A stretch of DNA of 64,000 nt from Paludifilum halophilum (GTDB lineage: Bacteria; Bacillota; Bacilli; Thermoactinomycetales; DSM-45169): contig NZ_NOWF01000005.1 of NCBI RefSeq assembly GCF_002245355.1, positions 124,001-188,000 on the forward strand. Reading direction: 5' to 3'. Under the pieces are notes generated by a model that had not been told where the DNA came from, ran no database searches, and saw only the letters and a list, made by a program, of their open reading frames with translations. Each line of letters opens with the position of its first letter. The first letter of the stretch is position 1. The translations under genes and the position numbers were made by a program. This document shows, piece after piece, positions 33,401 through 42,026 of the stretch.

Positions 33401-34591
33401 ATGAACCGAAGCAACCGTATAACAAGGGTTACATTCAGTGCGTTCTTTTTTTTAATCTTCTCTGGATTGGGAGGATTTTTTCCTTTATTGAGTGTTTACT
33501 TCCGGGAAGAAGTCCAGCTGAACGGAACGCAAATCGGGATGATTATGTCTTTGGGTCCGGTGGTCATGATGCTCGTTCAACCGATCTGGGGGATGATTTG
33601 CGATTATACCCGGCGTTCCAACCGAGTGTTGACGCTGGCGGTCGGTGCCACGGGGACACTGGGTTTAGGATATCTCCTGTTAGATGAGTATGCGTGGATG
33701 TTGATTCTCGCTGTGGTTTTGGCCGCTTTTCAGGCGGCGATCATTCCCATTTCGGACAGTATCGCCATGAGCTATGTTCATCGGGAAGGAGGGGACTACG
33801 GAAATCTGCGTTTGTGGGGGGCCGTCGGTTTCGCTGTTGCGGCCTATTGCATGGGAGAGCTTTCCGAAGCGGCGGGTTTGACCGTCATCTTTTATGGATT
33901 CGCCGGTGCCATGTGGTTGTCCGTCGGGGTCGGTTTAAAGCTTCCCCGGGAGGAGGTCGCTTTGAACGTTGACTTGCGCTCAGGGTTGCGGCGACTAATG
34001 AGACGGCCCCAATTTCTTTTGTTCCTGGTTACCACATTTTTGGTGTTTGGACCGGTTCAGGCCAACAACTTTTACTTCGGTCTGTTGATTCAGGATCTGG
34101 GAGGCTCATTGGCCGGAGTGGGTCTGGGGTTTCTGCTCGCAGCGGGAACAGAAGCACCTTTTATGAAGTGGGCCGGAGGATGGATCCGCCGGCGGGGCTT
34201 GATTCCGGTTCTTCTGTTGGCCGCGGTGGTGTCCGGATCCCGTTGGCTTTTTTATGCCATGGAGCCCTCCGTTGTTTGGGTTTACATATCCACGGTGGCC
34301 CAGGGATTGTCCGTTGGGTTATTTATCCCCGCCGCTTTACAATATGTCAAAGAGGTCGCTCCCCGGGAAGTACAAACCACGGCGATCGCTCTTTACACAG
34401 CGGTGGGAACCGGCTTGGGGAATTGGTTTTTCACCTTGGTTGGAGGTTTTGTGATCGATGGATTTCATATTTTCACCGCTTATCTCCTCTACGGGATTCT
34501 CTCTTTGATCGGGGCGGCCATTCTGCTCTGGATCCGACGCCTGGATGTAAGAAAGAACCCTGTACCCGGGCAAACAGGTCCATCCGCTTGA
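33401..34591 (+). CDS. MFS transporter (MFS_1-like/nucleoside:H+ symporter type)
   Basis: Twelve-helix major facilitator of 396 residues. FSGLGGFFPLLSVYFREE, the A-like loop GPVVMMLVQPIWGMICDYTRRSN between helices 2 and 3, and NLRLWGAVGFAVAAY resemble the MFS_1-like group to which YwbF and sugar/nucleoside symporters belong. The substrate cannot be read from the sequence. The ATG lies behind GAGAGAGGGATC. It is followed by a terminator for the opposite strand, so it is convergent with selA. Confidence 0.82.
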   Translation: MNRSNRITRVTFSAFFFLIFSGLGGFFPLLSVYFREEVQLNGTQIGMIMSLGPVVMMLVQPIWGMICDYTRRSNRVLTLAVGATGTLGLGYLLLDEYAWMLILAVVLAAFQAAIIPISDSIAMSYVHREGGDYGNLRLWGAVGFAVAAYCMGELSEAAGLTVIFYGFAGAMWLSVGVGLKLPREEVALNVDLRSGLRRLMRRPQFLLFLVTTFLVFGPVQANNFYFGLLIQDLGGSLAGVGLGFLLAAGTEAPFMKWAGGWIRRRGLIPVLLLAAVVSGSRWLFYAMEPSVVWVYISTVAQGLSVGLFIPAALQYVKEVAPREVQTTAIALYTAVGTGLGNWFFTLVGGFVIDGFHIFTAYLLYGILSLIGAAILLWIRRLDVRKNPVPGQTGPSA

Positions 34592-34667
34592 TGGAGGTCG
34601 GGGTAGGAACCGTTTTATGGACGGAAGCCGAGGAAAATCGTTTTGGGACGGAGTAGAAGGTGATCCC

Positions 34668-34708
34668 CCAAAAAAAGGGCAGAGCGTGAACAGGATAAGC
34701 TCTGCCGT
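34668..34708 (-). terminator. Terminator of selA
   Basis: On the minus strand GGCAGAGC pairs with GCTCTGCC around a 13-base loop, followed by CTTTTTTT. Confidence 0.85.
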
Positions 34709-34742
34709 AAAGCATAGTGATTCAGTGTGTTGTTGAATGGGT

Positions 34743-36167
34743 TCACGCCTCCCCGGTAGCGATGACTTCCCGGAAGGTTTGGACCACTCGGGGGAAATCC
34801 GCCTCTTCCATCGTCCGCAGATCGAAAAAAAGCTTGTCCTTTGAAACCCGGCCGATCACCGGTGTCTCCGCCTGGCGGAGCTTTTTTTCCCATCCGGTGA
34901 CGGAACCTTTCACCGGGGTAACGGCTAAACAATAGGTGGGCATCTCCACTCCGGGCAGGGATCCTCCCCCGACTTCGGATTGGGAGGGGATGACCTCCAG
35001 ATGTGCGAAATCGCCGATTTCCGGGGATAAGAGTTGTTTTAACTGCTCCGCCTGTTTTTGCAATTTCTCTGCCGGCTTCAGGATTTGGTGCAGAGTGGGA
35101 ATCTTTTGTGCTGCTTCTTCAGGGTTCAGATAATGCCGAAGCGTGGATTCCAACCCGGCCAGCGTAAATTTATCGACACGCAGACTGCGGGCCAGCTGGT
35201 GTCGTTTCAACCGTTGGATCCACTCTTTTCTTCCGACGATGATCCCGGCCTGCGGTCCGCCTAACAATTTATCGCCACTGAAGCTGAGCAGGTCCACTCC
35301 GGCCCGGACGCATTCCTGAACGGTGGGCTCGTCTCCGATCCCGTGCTTTTTCAAATCGTATAAAACACCGCTTCCCAGATCCTCGAAGAAAGGGATGCCG
35401 TTTTGGTCGGCGAGGTGAACCATCGCTTTCCGGGGCACCTCTTCCGTAAAACCGATGATTTTGAAATTACTCGTATGGACCTTTAACAAGAGGCCCGTTT
35501 CCTCCGTAATCGCCTCGGCGACATCCCGCTCCCGGGTTTTATTGGTGGTGCCCACTTCGACCAACCGGGCGCCGCTTTCCCGCATAATCTCCGAAACGCG
35601 GAAGGATCCGCCGATTTCCACCAGTTGACCCCGGGAAACGATCACTTTTTTCCCTTCGGCCAAGGCTCGCAGGACGAGAAAGACCGCTGCCGCGTTATTA
35701 TTGACTACCATCGCCGCTTCCGCTCCCGTCAATCGTTGGAGCAGCTCTTCCACATGGTCCTGCCGGGAGCCTCGTTCCCCTTCTTCCAGTCGGTACTCCA
35801 GGTTGCTGGCAGAGCGGGCGATGCGGCTGATCGCATCGGCCGCTTCCTCACTCAGTACCGCTCGTCCCAGATTGGTATGGAGAATAATCCCGGTAGCGTT
35901 CACTGATGGCTTTAACCGGGGCTCCGCCCATCGACGAAGGTTTTGGACGACGCGGTCCGCCAGATCCGTTTCAGATACCTCTCCGGGGAGCGAGTGTTCC
36001 AGGATCTCTCTCCGTCTCATTGCCAACACGTCCGCCGTACATTGGGACAGATAGGAGTGTGGGATACGATCGTGATAAGGTTTTACGATGGGATGTTCCA
36101 ACAGTCGGTGAACCGCCGGTAACCGGCGGAGAGCTTGTTGTTGTTCTTGTGTAGGCAATGGGTTCAT
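34743..36167 (-). CDS. selA: L-seryl-tRNA(Sec) selenium transferase SelA
   Basis: PLP enzyme that converts Ser-tRNA(Sec) to Sec-tRNA(Sec) using selenophosphate. The N-terminal domain has LPAVHRLLEHP, then VNATGIILHTNLGRAVLS, VVNNNAAAVFL, SRGQLVEIGGSFRVSEIM, VGTTNKT, FFEDLGSGVLYDL and the PLP-lysine motif SFSGDKLLGGPQAG. The length (474 residues) equals the decameric bacterial SelA. It relies on SelD for selenophosphate and on the tRNA-Sec gene 2 kb away. Its start follows GGAAAGGT. It is transcribed alone and not fused to selB, unlike the common selAB arrangement. Confidence 0.96.
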   Translation of the reverse strand: MNPLPTQEQQQALRRLPAVHRLLEHPIVKPYHDRIPHSYLSQCTADVLAMRRREILEHSLPGEVSETDLADRVVQNLRRWAEPRLKPSVNATGIILHTNLGRAVLSEEAADAISRIARSASNLEYRLEEGERGSRQDHVEELLQRLTGAEAAMVVNNNAAAVFLVLRALAEGKKVIVSRGQLVEIGGSFRVSEIMRESGARLVEVGTTNKTRERDVAEAITEETGLLLKVHTSNFKIIGFTEEVPRKAMVHLADQNGIPFFEDLGSGVLYDLKKHGIGDEPTVQECVRAGVDLLSFSGDKLLGGPQAGIIVGRKEWIQRLKRHQLARSLRVDKFTLAGLESTLRHYLNPEEAAQKIPTLHQILKPAEKLQKQAEQLKQLLSPEIGDFAHLEVIPSQSEVGGGSLPGVEMPTYCLAVTPVKGSVTGWEKKLRQAETPVIGRVSKDKLFFDLRTMEEADFPRVVQTFREVIATGEA

Positions 36168-36313
36168 ACCTTTCCACCAGAGTATCTTTTATGATAGCGA
36201 AAAGAAGCCGGAGAATCAAAAGGGTAACTGATTTGATAACAAACCTTCAGAAAAGATAAACAAAAAGCGTGTATGATAAAAGAGCAACAAAAAGAGAGAG
36301 GGGAGATCGGCTG

Positions 36314-36775
36314 ATGTCAAATCCCGTATGGAAGCGGCTGAGTGTAATGCTGTTCCTGTGGGCTGTCATGACGGTTGCGGCCCTTCCTGCAGCCGGAGCG
36401 GCAGAGGGGGAAAAGGTAGTCAGTGTCGAGGAGGCGATCGCCGATAACAGCGGGCAAGCGACTGTGGAAGGGTATATCGTCGGAACCAGTTCGTCGACGA
36501 GTGCTCTGGGAGAAGGGAGATTTGAGTCGCCCTTTTCTGTTCGCACCAACCTGTTGTTGGCGGATGATCCGAAGGAGCGGGAAATGGATCGTCTCCTGCC
36601 GGTGCAACTGCCGAATCATGATGTACGGAAACATCTGAATTTAGACGATCATCCGGAACATCTGGGCAAAAAAGTTCGGGTCAGCGGTGAATTGTCCCCC
36701 TATTTCGCCGTGCCCGGTTTGCGAAGCGCTTCCTCCTATGAATGGGCGGAATCGGATCCGGAAGAGGTAGTTTAA
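36314..36775 (+). CDS. Secreted YhcR-like nuclease, N-terminal fragment (frameshifted gene)
   Basis: Encodes a signal peptide (hydrophobic residues about 12-30, AGAAEG cleavage region) and an OB-like domain that begins with SVEEAIADNSGQATVEGYIVG, as at the N-terminus of secreted YhcR-type nucleases. The frame ends at TAA 36773-36775, in the middle of what should be one protein: the next frame starts inside this one (36742) and carries the second OB fold plus nuclease. The ATG at 36314 follows GAGAGGGGAG. A single inserted base (or two lost) between about 36745 and 36775 explains the break. By itself this fragment should have no catalytic activity. Confidence 0.75.
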   Translation: MSNPVWKRLSVMLFLWAVMTVAALPAAGAAEGEKVVSVEEAIADNSGQATVEGYIVGTSSSTSALGEGRFESPFSVRTNLLLADDPKEREMDRLLPVQLPNHDVRKHLNLDDHPEHLGKKVRVSGELSPYFAVPGLRSASSYEWAESDPEEVV

Positions 36776-38328
36776 AGGAAGCCCGCTCCCGCATCGGCCA
36801 GTCGGTCACGGTGGAAGGAGTGGCCAACGTCGATAACGGTCTCCTGCAACCGGGGAAACTTTCCGTATACATTCAGGATGAACAAGCGGGGATTCAGCTG
36901 TTCAGCCATGATCCGGACCGGTTTCCGACGGTTCGGGAAGGGGATCGTCTACGAGTGACCGGTACTGTCGGCGAGTATCGTCAAGTGACCCAGGTCATGG
37001 TGGATCGACTGGAGGTTTTGGACCGGGGCGATCCGGTTTCCGTGGAATCCATCCATCTTTCGGATGCGGCGGATCCTGAATCCGCCGAAGCTTTGGAAGG
37101 CCGGCTGGTTTCTCTGGAAGGATACCTGCTCCATCAGTCGGAATCCTCCGGCGGCGGTACCAACCTGACGGTGATCGATGAAAACCTTCAGGCGCTTACA
37201 CTGAGGGTGTGGGAAAGCACCGGAATCAATCCGGACGCTCTCCGATCCGACCGTTGGTATACGATCACGGGCATCTTCAGCCAGTACCGGGATACTTATC
37301 AGGTTCTTCCGCGTTCCCAGGAGGATCTGCAGTTGATGGAAGAACCGAGGGAACGGCCGATCGAGGAAGGCGAACAAGTGGAAGCCGAGGTGGAACAGGT
37401 GGTAGACGGGGATACCCTTCGCCTGGCTGAGCCGGTGTTGGGGGCGGACAATGTACGCTTTCTCCATATTGACACCCCGGAAACCTATCACAAGGTGGAG
37501 AACGAAAAAGACCGAAACCAGATGAATCACGGGAAACGGGCAACGAATCACATGCGTTCCCTTCTCTCCCCCGGAGATGAAGTCGTCTTGAAACTGGGAG
37601 AGGAACCCCTGGATGACTACGGACGCCTATTGGCGGAAGTAACGCGTAAAACCGACGGGATGAATACCAATCTGGAAATGGTGAAAAAGGGGTATGCGAT
37701 CACCTATTTCATCTGGCCTTTTTCCGATGAATCAGTGGATATTTATTCCCGTATGTTGACCATGGCGAAAGAGCGTGAAACCGGTATCTGGGATCCTGAA
37801 GATCCCCTTCTGGAACCGCCCTTTGTCTTTCGGGCCAGAGATCGGGGCAGTGAATTGTACCGACCCGTCGGGGATTTCCAAACCAAATATTATGTACCCG
37901 CGAAAGAATGGGAGTCTGTCCCTGCTGAAAACCGGGTATTTTTCAACTCGGAAAAAGAGGCAGAGGATGCGGGGTATCGTCCTTTGCCCGAGTCCCGATT
38001 GCAACGGGTGCGCGATCTGCAAACCATGCTGCGGAACCTTTACCGGGAGGACGAAGTAGATCGGGCGGCCGAACGGAAGCTGAATTCTCGGGTGAAAACC
38101 ATGGAGCGGCTCCTGATCAAGCTTGAAGAGACGGAAAAGAACCGGACTGAAAAGGCCGTTTCTCTCCGACAACAGCTTCAACGGGCCGTGAAAAAATGGG
38201 AAAGCGATTTGATGAAGGAATACCGGCATGATCGCTTGACAGATGTCACTTTGGCTACTCTGTCCCCATTCACAGAGTGGATCCGGTCGAGTAATCCGGG
38301 TGTAGGGGAACAGAAGAACGCAAGCTGA
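36742..38328 (+). CDS. YhcR-like nuclease, OB-fold plus thermonuclease part (frameshifted gene)
   Basis: Downstream part of the split secreted nuclease. Residues about 15-210 hold two OB-fold nucleic-acid-binding domains; residues about 215-335 are a staphylococcal-nuclease domain with VVDGDTLRL, VRFLHIDTPE and DDYGRLLAEV, which carry the metal and catalytic residues; then a TKYYVPAKEW segment and a coiled C-terminus follow. It lacks any signal peptide in its own frame, so without joining to the upstream fragment it could not be exported. The ATG at 36742 lies inside the upstream frame and has no RBS, supporting a frameshift rather than two genes. Confidence 0.78.
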   Translation: MGGIGSGRGSLKEARSRIGQSVTVEGVANVDNGLLQPGKLSVYIQDEQAGIQLFSHDPDRFPTVREGDRLRVTGTVGEYRQVTQVMVDRLEVLDRGDPVSVESIHLSDAADPESAEALEGRLVSLEGYLLHQSESSGGGTNLTVIDENLQALTLRVWESTGINPDALRSDRWYTITGIFSQYRDTYQVLPRSQEDLQLMEEPRERPIEEGEQVEAEVEQVVDGDTLRLAEPVLGADNVRFLHIDTPETYHKVENEKDRNQMNHGKRATNHMRSLLSPGDEVVLKLGEEPLDDYGRLLAEVTRKTDGMNTNLEMVKKGYAITYFIWPFSDESVDIYSRMLTMAKERETGIWDPEDPLLEPPFVFRARDRGSELYRPVGDFQTKYYVPAKEWESVPAENRVFFNSEKEAEDAGYRPLPESRLQRVRDLQTMLRNLYREDEVDRAAERKLNSRVKTMERLLIKLEETEKNRTEKAVSLRQQLQRAVKKWESDLMKEYRHDRLTDVTLATLSPFTEWIRSSNPGVGEQKNAS

Positions 38329-38359
38329 ATCCCGGACGCAGGCGAATCGGATTTTCAGA

Positions 38360-38402
38360 CAAAGCCCCCCTCCCGACAGATTGGGAAAAGGGGGGCTTTT
38401 TA
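38360..38402. terminator. Bidirectional terminator between the nuclease gene and selD
   Basis: AAAGCCCCCC pairs with GGGGGGCTTT, with further inner pairing TCCC/GGGA, flanked by A- and T-rich tracts. Confidence 0.9.
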
Positions 38403-39449
38403 CCGGATACGAATGACCGCCGGATGTTCCTCGACGACGCGGCCGATGATACGGGCCTCTTCCAGCCCATTCTGATGAAGAGCGTCCAGGGCGCGCTCCG
38501 CTTGACCTTCCGGCAGGGCGGCGAGAAGGCCGCCGGAGGTTACGGCGTCGCAGAGGATGGTGCGCATCGTCTCCTGGACTCCTTCATCAAACCGGAGGCA
38601 ATCCTGAAGCCAGCCGGCGTTGGCTTTGGTACCTCCGGGGACGATGCCTTCCTCCGCCAGCTCTTCCGTCCGGGGGAGGACCGGCACGTCTTGAGAATCG
38701 ATTTGCAACCCGGTGCAACCGGCCCGGGCCATCTCAAAGGCGTGGCCCAAAAGTCCGAAGCCGGTGACATCGGTACAGGCGCGGACATCGTAGCCACTGA
38801 GAACTTCAGCGGCCGTCTTGTTGAGAGAAGCCATCACACGGGTGACTCGGCGGATTTCCTCCTCCGAGATTTTGTCTCGCTTGATGCCCGTGGTGTGGAT
38901 GCCGACACCGACGGGTTTGGTCAGGATCAGCTTGTCTCCGGGACGTGCGCCGCTTTTACGCCAAATTCGGTCCGGGTGAATCATTCCGGTGACCGCCATT
39001 CCGAATTTGGGTTCGGGATCGTCGATGGAGTGGCCGCCGATGATAGAAGCGCCTGCTTCCCGAACTTTATCCGACGCTCCGCGGAGGATGTCCGCGAGGA
39101 CAGCCGGGTTCAGATGACGGACCGAATAGGCGACCAGGTTGAGGGCGGTGATCGGTCTCGCTCCCATGGCGTAAACGTCGCTCAGACTGTTGGCTGCCGC
39201 GATCTGACCGAAGTCATAGGCGTTGTCCACAACGGGAGTGAAAAAGTCCACGCTCTGAACGAGAGCCGTTTCCTCACCGATGCGGATCACACCGGCATCG
39301 TCGGGCTCCGCCAGTCCGACCAGGACTTCCGGATCGTCTGTTTCCTGGGGTAAGTGGCGCAGGACCTGCGCCAGGTCCGAAGGACCGATTTTACACCCTC
39401 ACCCCGCTTTGGCGGATAATTGTGTCAATCGGATTTGATCCCGTTCCAC
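38400..39449 (-). CDS. selD: Selenide, water dikinase SelD; itself a selenoprotein (UGA at codon 17)
   Basis: Makes selenophosphate from selenide and ATP for SelA. The long frame opens only at 39290, but homology continues upstream through an in-frame TGA at 39399-39401. Reading that codon as selenocysteine gives LTQLSAKAG-U-GCKIGPSDLA, where U sits at the catalytic position 17 occupied by Cys in E. coli SelD. The GTG start at 39447-39449 follows GGAGGAGG with 10-base spacing. GQIAAANSLSDVYAMG, IIGGHSID and KFGMAVTG are typical ATP and metal motifs. Full length is 349 residues. Without recoding the product would be 16 residues long. Confidence 0.95.
39362..39378 (-). promoter_or_regulatory. 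Candidate bacterial SECIS hairpin in selD
   Basis: On the selD mRNA a perfect 7-bp stem, GGACCTG with CAGGTCC around loop GCG, begins 20 bases after the recoded UGA. An alternative GGTCC/GGACC hairpin overlaps it. Position fits a bacterial SECIS bound by SelB, though which fold is used is open. Confidence 0.55.
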
Positions 39450-39586
39450 GTCTTTCGCACCTCCTCCATGGTTTGCGGTCAATTCCCCGCTTTTCTACTA
39501 TTATAGCCGAAAGTGATTCGAGAAGAAGGAGGAAGGGGAGAAAGCGGAATATTGCCACTGGGAGGGAAAAAAGGCGAAAAATCATA

Positions 39587-39611
39587 TATAATGGAGCTGG
39601 AAGCGGTTGCA
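39587..39611 (+). promoter_or_regulatory. -10 box and catabolite-responsive (cre)/LacI-type operator
   Basis: TATAAT (39587-39592) is followed by TGGAAGCGGTTGCA (39598-39611), which fits the cre consensus TGnAAnCGnTTnCA at every fixed position. It lies at the transcription start of the LacI-family gene, so either CcpA or the gene product itself should repress here. Confidence 0.7.
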
Positions 39612-39663
39612 AGAGCCGTTGCCTCGGGATTGAAATTTTTAGTAGTGCAAAGGAGTTCCGATC

Positions 39664-40692
39664 ATGGCTACGATTAAGGATGTCGCCAAAATCGCGGGGG
39701 TGTCCCCGTCAACGGTTTCCCGGGTGGTCGCAGGAAGCAGCCGGATCAGCAATCGGACCAAGGAACGGGTCTGGAGAGCGATGGAGGAAGTGCATTATGT
39801 GCCCAATGCCATTGCCCGCAGTCTGGCGAGAAGTCATACCCGGACGGTGGGTTTTACCTTGTCCCGACAGGCGGATCAGGCCTTTTCTAACCCTTTTTTT
39901 TCGGAAGTTTTGCGGGGGATGTCTTCCGCCGCCCAGACAAGGGATTACAATATCCTTCTCTCCATCAGTATGAATCAAGAGGAGGAAGGGGAAAAGTGTC
40001 TACAGTTGATCCGTGAACGGCGTGTGGACGGGCTGATTGTTTCCACTTCGCGGGTAAAGGATTCATTGATTCCCATTCTGGAGCGGGAGGGAACCCCTTT
40101 TGTGATTATCGGTCGCAGTGCGGAGGTTCCCGCTCTTTCGGTCAACAACGATAATCAACAAGCTTCTTATCAAGCGACTCGGCATTTGCTGGATCAAGGT
40201 TATAGGAACGTCGCCTTTATTTCCGGTCCTGAGGATTTGGTCGTCAGCATGGACCGTTTGCAAGGTTATAAGCAAGCTTTATTGGAGCAGGGATTTCCCT
40301 TTCGAGAGGAACGGGTCGTTTCGGCGGACTTTTCCGAAGAAGGCGGTTTTCGCGCTTTGTACAGCCTCAAGGAGCGAGGGGTGTTCTTCGACGCGGTCCT
40401 GGCGGCGGATGATTTATTTGCTTTGGGGACGCTTCGGTATGCGAAGCATTTTCATTTATCGGTTCCCGAGGAATTGGGGGTGGTCGGCTTTAATGATACG
40501 CCCCTGATGACCTATACGGATCCACCCCTGACCAGTGTGCGGATTCTTTCCTACGAACTGGGGAGAGAAGCGATGGAACTGTTGATGGACCGGTTGGGGC
40601 ATGCGGGACGGCAACCGATGAATAAAGAGGTGGTTCTCCCTTCCCGGCTGGAAGTTCGCCAATCCTCTCTCCGTCGAACCGGATCGGTATAG
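39664..40692 (+). CDS. LacI/GalR-family transcriptional regulator
   Basis: 342 residues. The N-terminal helix-turn-helix (IKDVAKIAGVSPSTVSRVVAG) and hinge helix (NAIARSLARS) are standard; the rest is a periplasmic-binding-protein-like sugar sensor with NPFFSEVLRGM, RVDGLIVSTS, GPEDLVVSMDRLQGY and GFNDTPLMTYTDPPLTSVR. Similarity is closest to MalR-type maltose regulators of Firmicutes, but no sugar genes adjoin it, so the ligand is unknown. It is probably autoregulated through the operator at 39598-39611. The ATG follows AAAGGAGTT. Confidence 0.88.
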   Translation: MATIKDVAKIAGVSPSTVSRVVAGSSRISNRTKERVWRAMEEVHYVPNAIARSLARSHTRTVGFTLSRQADQAFSNPFFSEVLRGMSSAAQTRDYNILLSISMNQEEEGEKCLQLIRERRVDGLIVSTSRVKDSLIPILEREGTPFVIIGRSAEVPALSVNNDNQQASYQATRHLLDQGYRNVAFISGPEDLVVSMDRLQGYKQALLEQGFPFREERVVSADFSEEGGFRALYSLKERGVFFDAVLAADDLFALGTLRYAKHFHLSVPEELGVVGFNDTPLMTYTDPPLTSVRILSYELGREAMELLMDRLGHAGRQPMNKEVVLPSRLEVRQSSLRRTGSV

Positions 40693-40788
40693 GCGTTGTC
40701 GATTTCCGGGGAGGATAAAGAGCGATGAAGCCGCCCCGCATCCATTCACCCGGGAGGCTCAATATGGTATGATGTCATAAGGCCTTTT

Positions 40789-40820
40789 GCCCGGATCGTG
40801 TACTTTCAGGAGGTCCGGGC
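40789..40820 (+). other. Hairpin in the leader of the cysteine desulfurase gene
   Basis: GCCCGGA (40789-40795) pairs perfectly with TCCGGGC (40814-40820), with no T tract after it. It lies 43 bases before the start codon and downstream of a TATGAT-like -10; function unknown. Confidence 0.35.
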
Positions 40821-40862
40821 GGGAAACGGACGGATCGATTTTGAGCAGAGGATGAAACGGCT

Positions 40863-42026
40863 ATGGTATATTTGGATAACAGTGCGACGACTCGCCCGGA
40901 TCCCGAAGTGGTTCGGGTGATGACCGATGTGATGAAAAATATTTACGGAAACCCTTCCTCTCTCCATGATTTGGGAGGGAAAGCGGAACGCCTGATCAAA
41001 CAAGCGCGGGAAGCGGTAGCCAAAACGTTGGGGGTTTCGCCGCGAAGCCTGGTATTTACATCCGGGGGAACCGAAGCGAATAATGAAGCGATTAAAGGGG
41101 TGGCGGATCAATACGCCGGCCGGGGGAAACACCTGGTCACCACGGAAGTGGAGCATGCTTCGGTTCATCAGGTGATGCGGCAGCTGGAAGACCGGGGTTG
41201 GGAAGTAACTTATCTCCCGGTGGATCGAGAGGGCCGAGTTCAGGTCGAAGATGTGAAACAGGCGCTGACGGAGGAGACGGTACTGGTCTCTGTCATGCAT
41301 GTGAATAATGAGACGGGCACGATCCAACCGGTTGAGGAAATCGGACGATTGTTGAAAAAGTACCCGAAGATCCTGTTTCATGTGGATGCGGTTCAATCCT
41401 ACGGTAAATTGGAGGTTCGACCTGCGGACTGGGGCATTGATTTATTGACCCTTTCCGGACATAAAATTCACGGCCCCAAAGGGATCGGCTGTATGCATAT
41501 TCGGGAAGGGGTGAAGCTGACCCCGCTTTTGGCAGGCGGCGGGCAGGAGGAAGGATATCGCTCCGGAACACAAAACGTTCCCGGTATCGCCGGATTTGCC
41601 AAAGCGGCTGTCTCCGCCCAGTGTAAAAGGAAAGCGGCGACACCTGCTCATTACCGGTGGAAAACGTCTCTAATCGACCGGTTGACCCGGGAGTGGGAAG
41701 AAATCCGTATCAACGGGGATGTATCGGAAGACGGGGGAGCACCGCATATTCTCTCCGTTTCTTTTCCGGGTTTGAAGTCGGAAGTGATCGTTCACGCTCT
41801 GGAGCAGGAAGGGATTTATGTATCCAGTAAGTCGGCCTGTTCCTCCAAAGGGGAAAAGCCGAGCCGGGTGTTAATGGCGATGGGTCTGGATGAGGGGACT
41901 GCAGTGGGTACGATTCGGATCAGTATGGGACTGGAGACGTCGGAAGAGGATATCCGGATGTGTGAAGCGGCGTTGCTCAAAGTGATCCCTCAACTACAAC
42001 AAGTGATGAAGGTGCATGGAAGATGA
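40863..42026 (+). CDS. nifZ: Cysteine desulfurase, NifZ-type partner of ThiI
   Basis: PLP enzyme that releases sulfur from cysteine as a persulfide. LDNSATTRPDPEV at the start, SGGTEANNEAIKG, MHVNNETGTIQP, HVDAVQSYGKL, TLSGHKIHGPKGIGC with the PLP lysine and SSKSACSSKGEKPSRVLMA, with the active-site cysteine loop, are all present. At 387 residues it is an IscS-like group I enzyme. Its 3' end overlaps thiI by 4 bases (ATGA), the arrangement of Bacillus nifZ-thiI, where this desulfurase feeds sulfur only to ThiI for 4-thiouridine in tRNA. Confidence 0.93.
   Translation: MVYLDNSATTRPDPEVVRVMTDVMKNIYGNPSSLHDLGGKAERLIKQAREAVAKTLGVSPRSLVFTSGGTEANNEAIKGVADQYAGRGKHLVTTEVEHASVHQVMRQLEDRGWEVTYLPVDREGRVQVEDVKQALTEETVLVSVMHVNNETGTIQPVEEIGRLLKKYPKILFHVDAVQSYGKLEVRPADWGIDLLTLSGHKIHGPKGIGCMHIREGVKLTPLLAGGGQEEGYRSGTQNVPGIAGFAKAAVSAQCKRKAATPAHYRWKTSLIDRLTREWEEIRINGDVSEDGGAPHILSVSFPGLKSEVIVHALEQEGIYVSSKSACSSKGEKPSRVLMAMGLDEGTAVGTIRISMGLETSEEDIRMCEAALLKVIPQLQQVMKVHGR

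Noticed and set aside
36755-36775. Programmed -1 frameshift at TTTAAAG in the nuclease gene
   Set aside because: The heptamer is not phased to the upstream reading frame and no stimulatory structure is evident, so mutation is more likely.
39290-39449. TGA at 39399-39401 as a nonsense mutation or simple 5' end of selD
   Set aside because: Homology continues on both sides, the codon falls on the known catalytic Cys/Sec position, and all Sec-decoding genes are present, so recoding explains it better.
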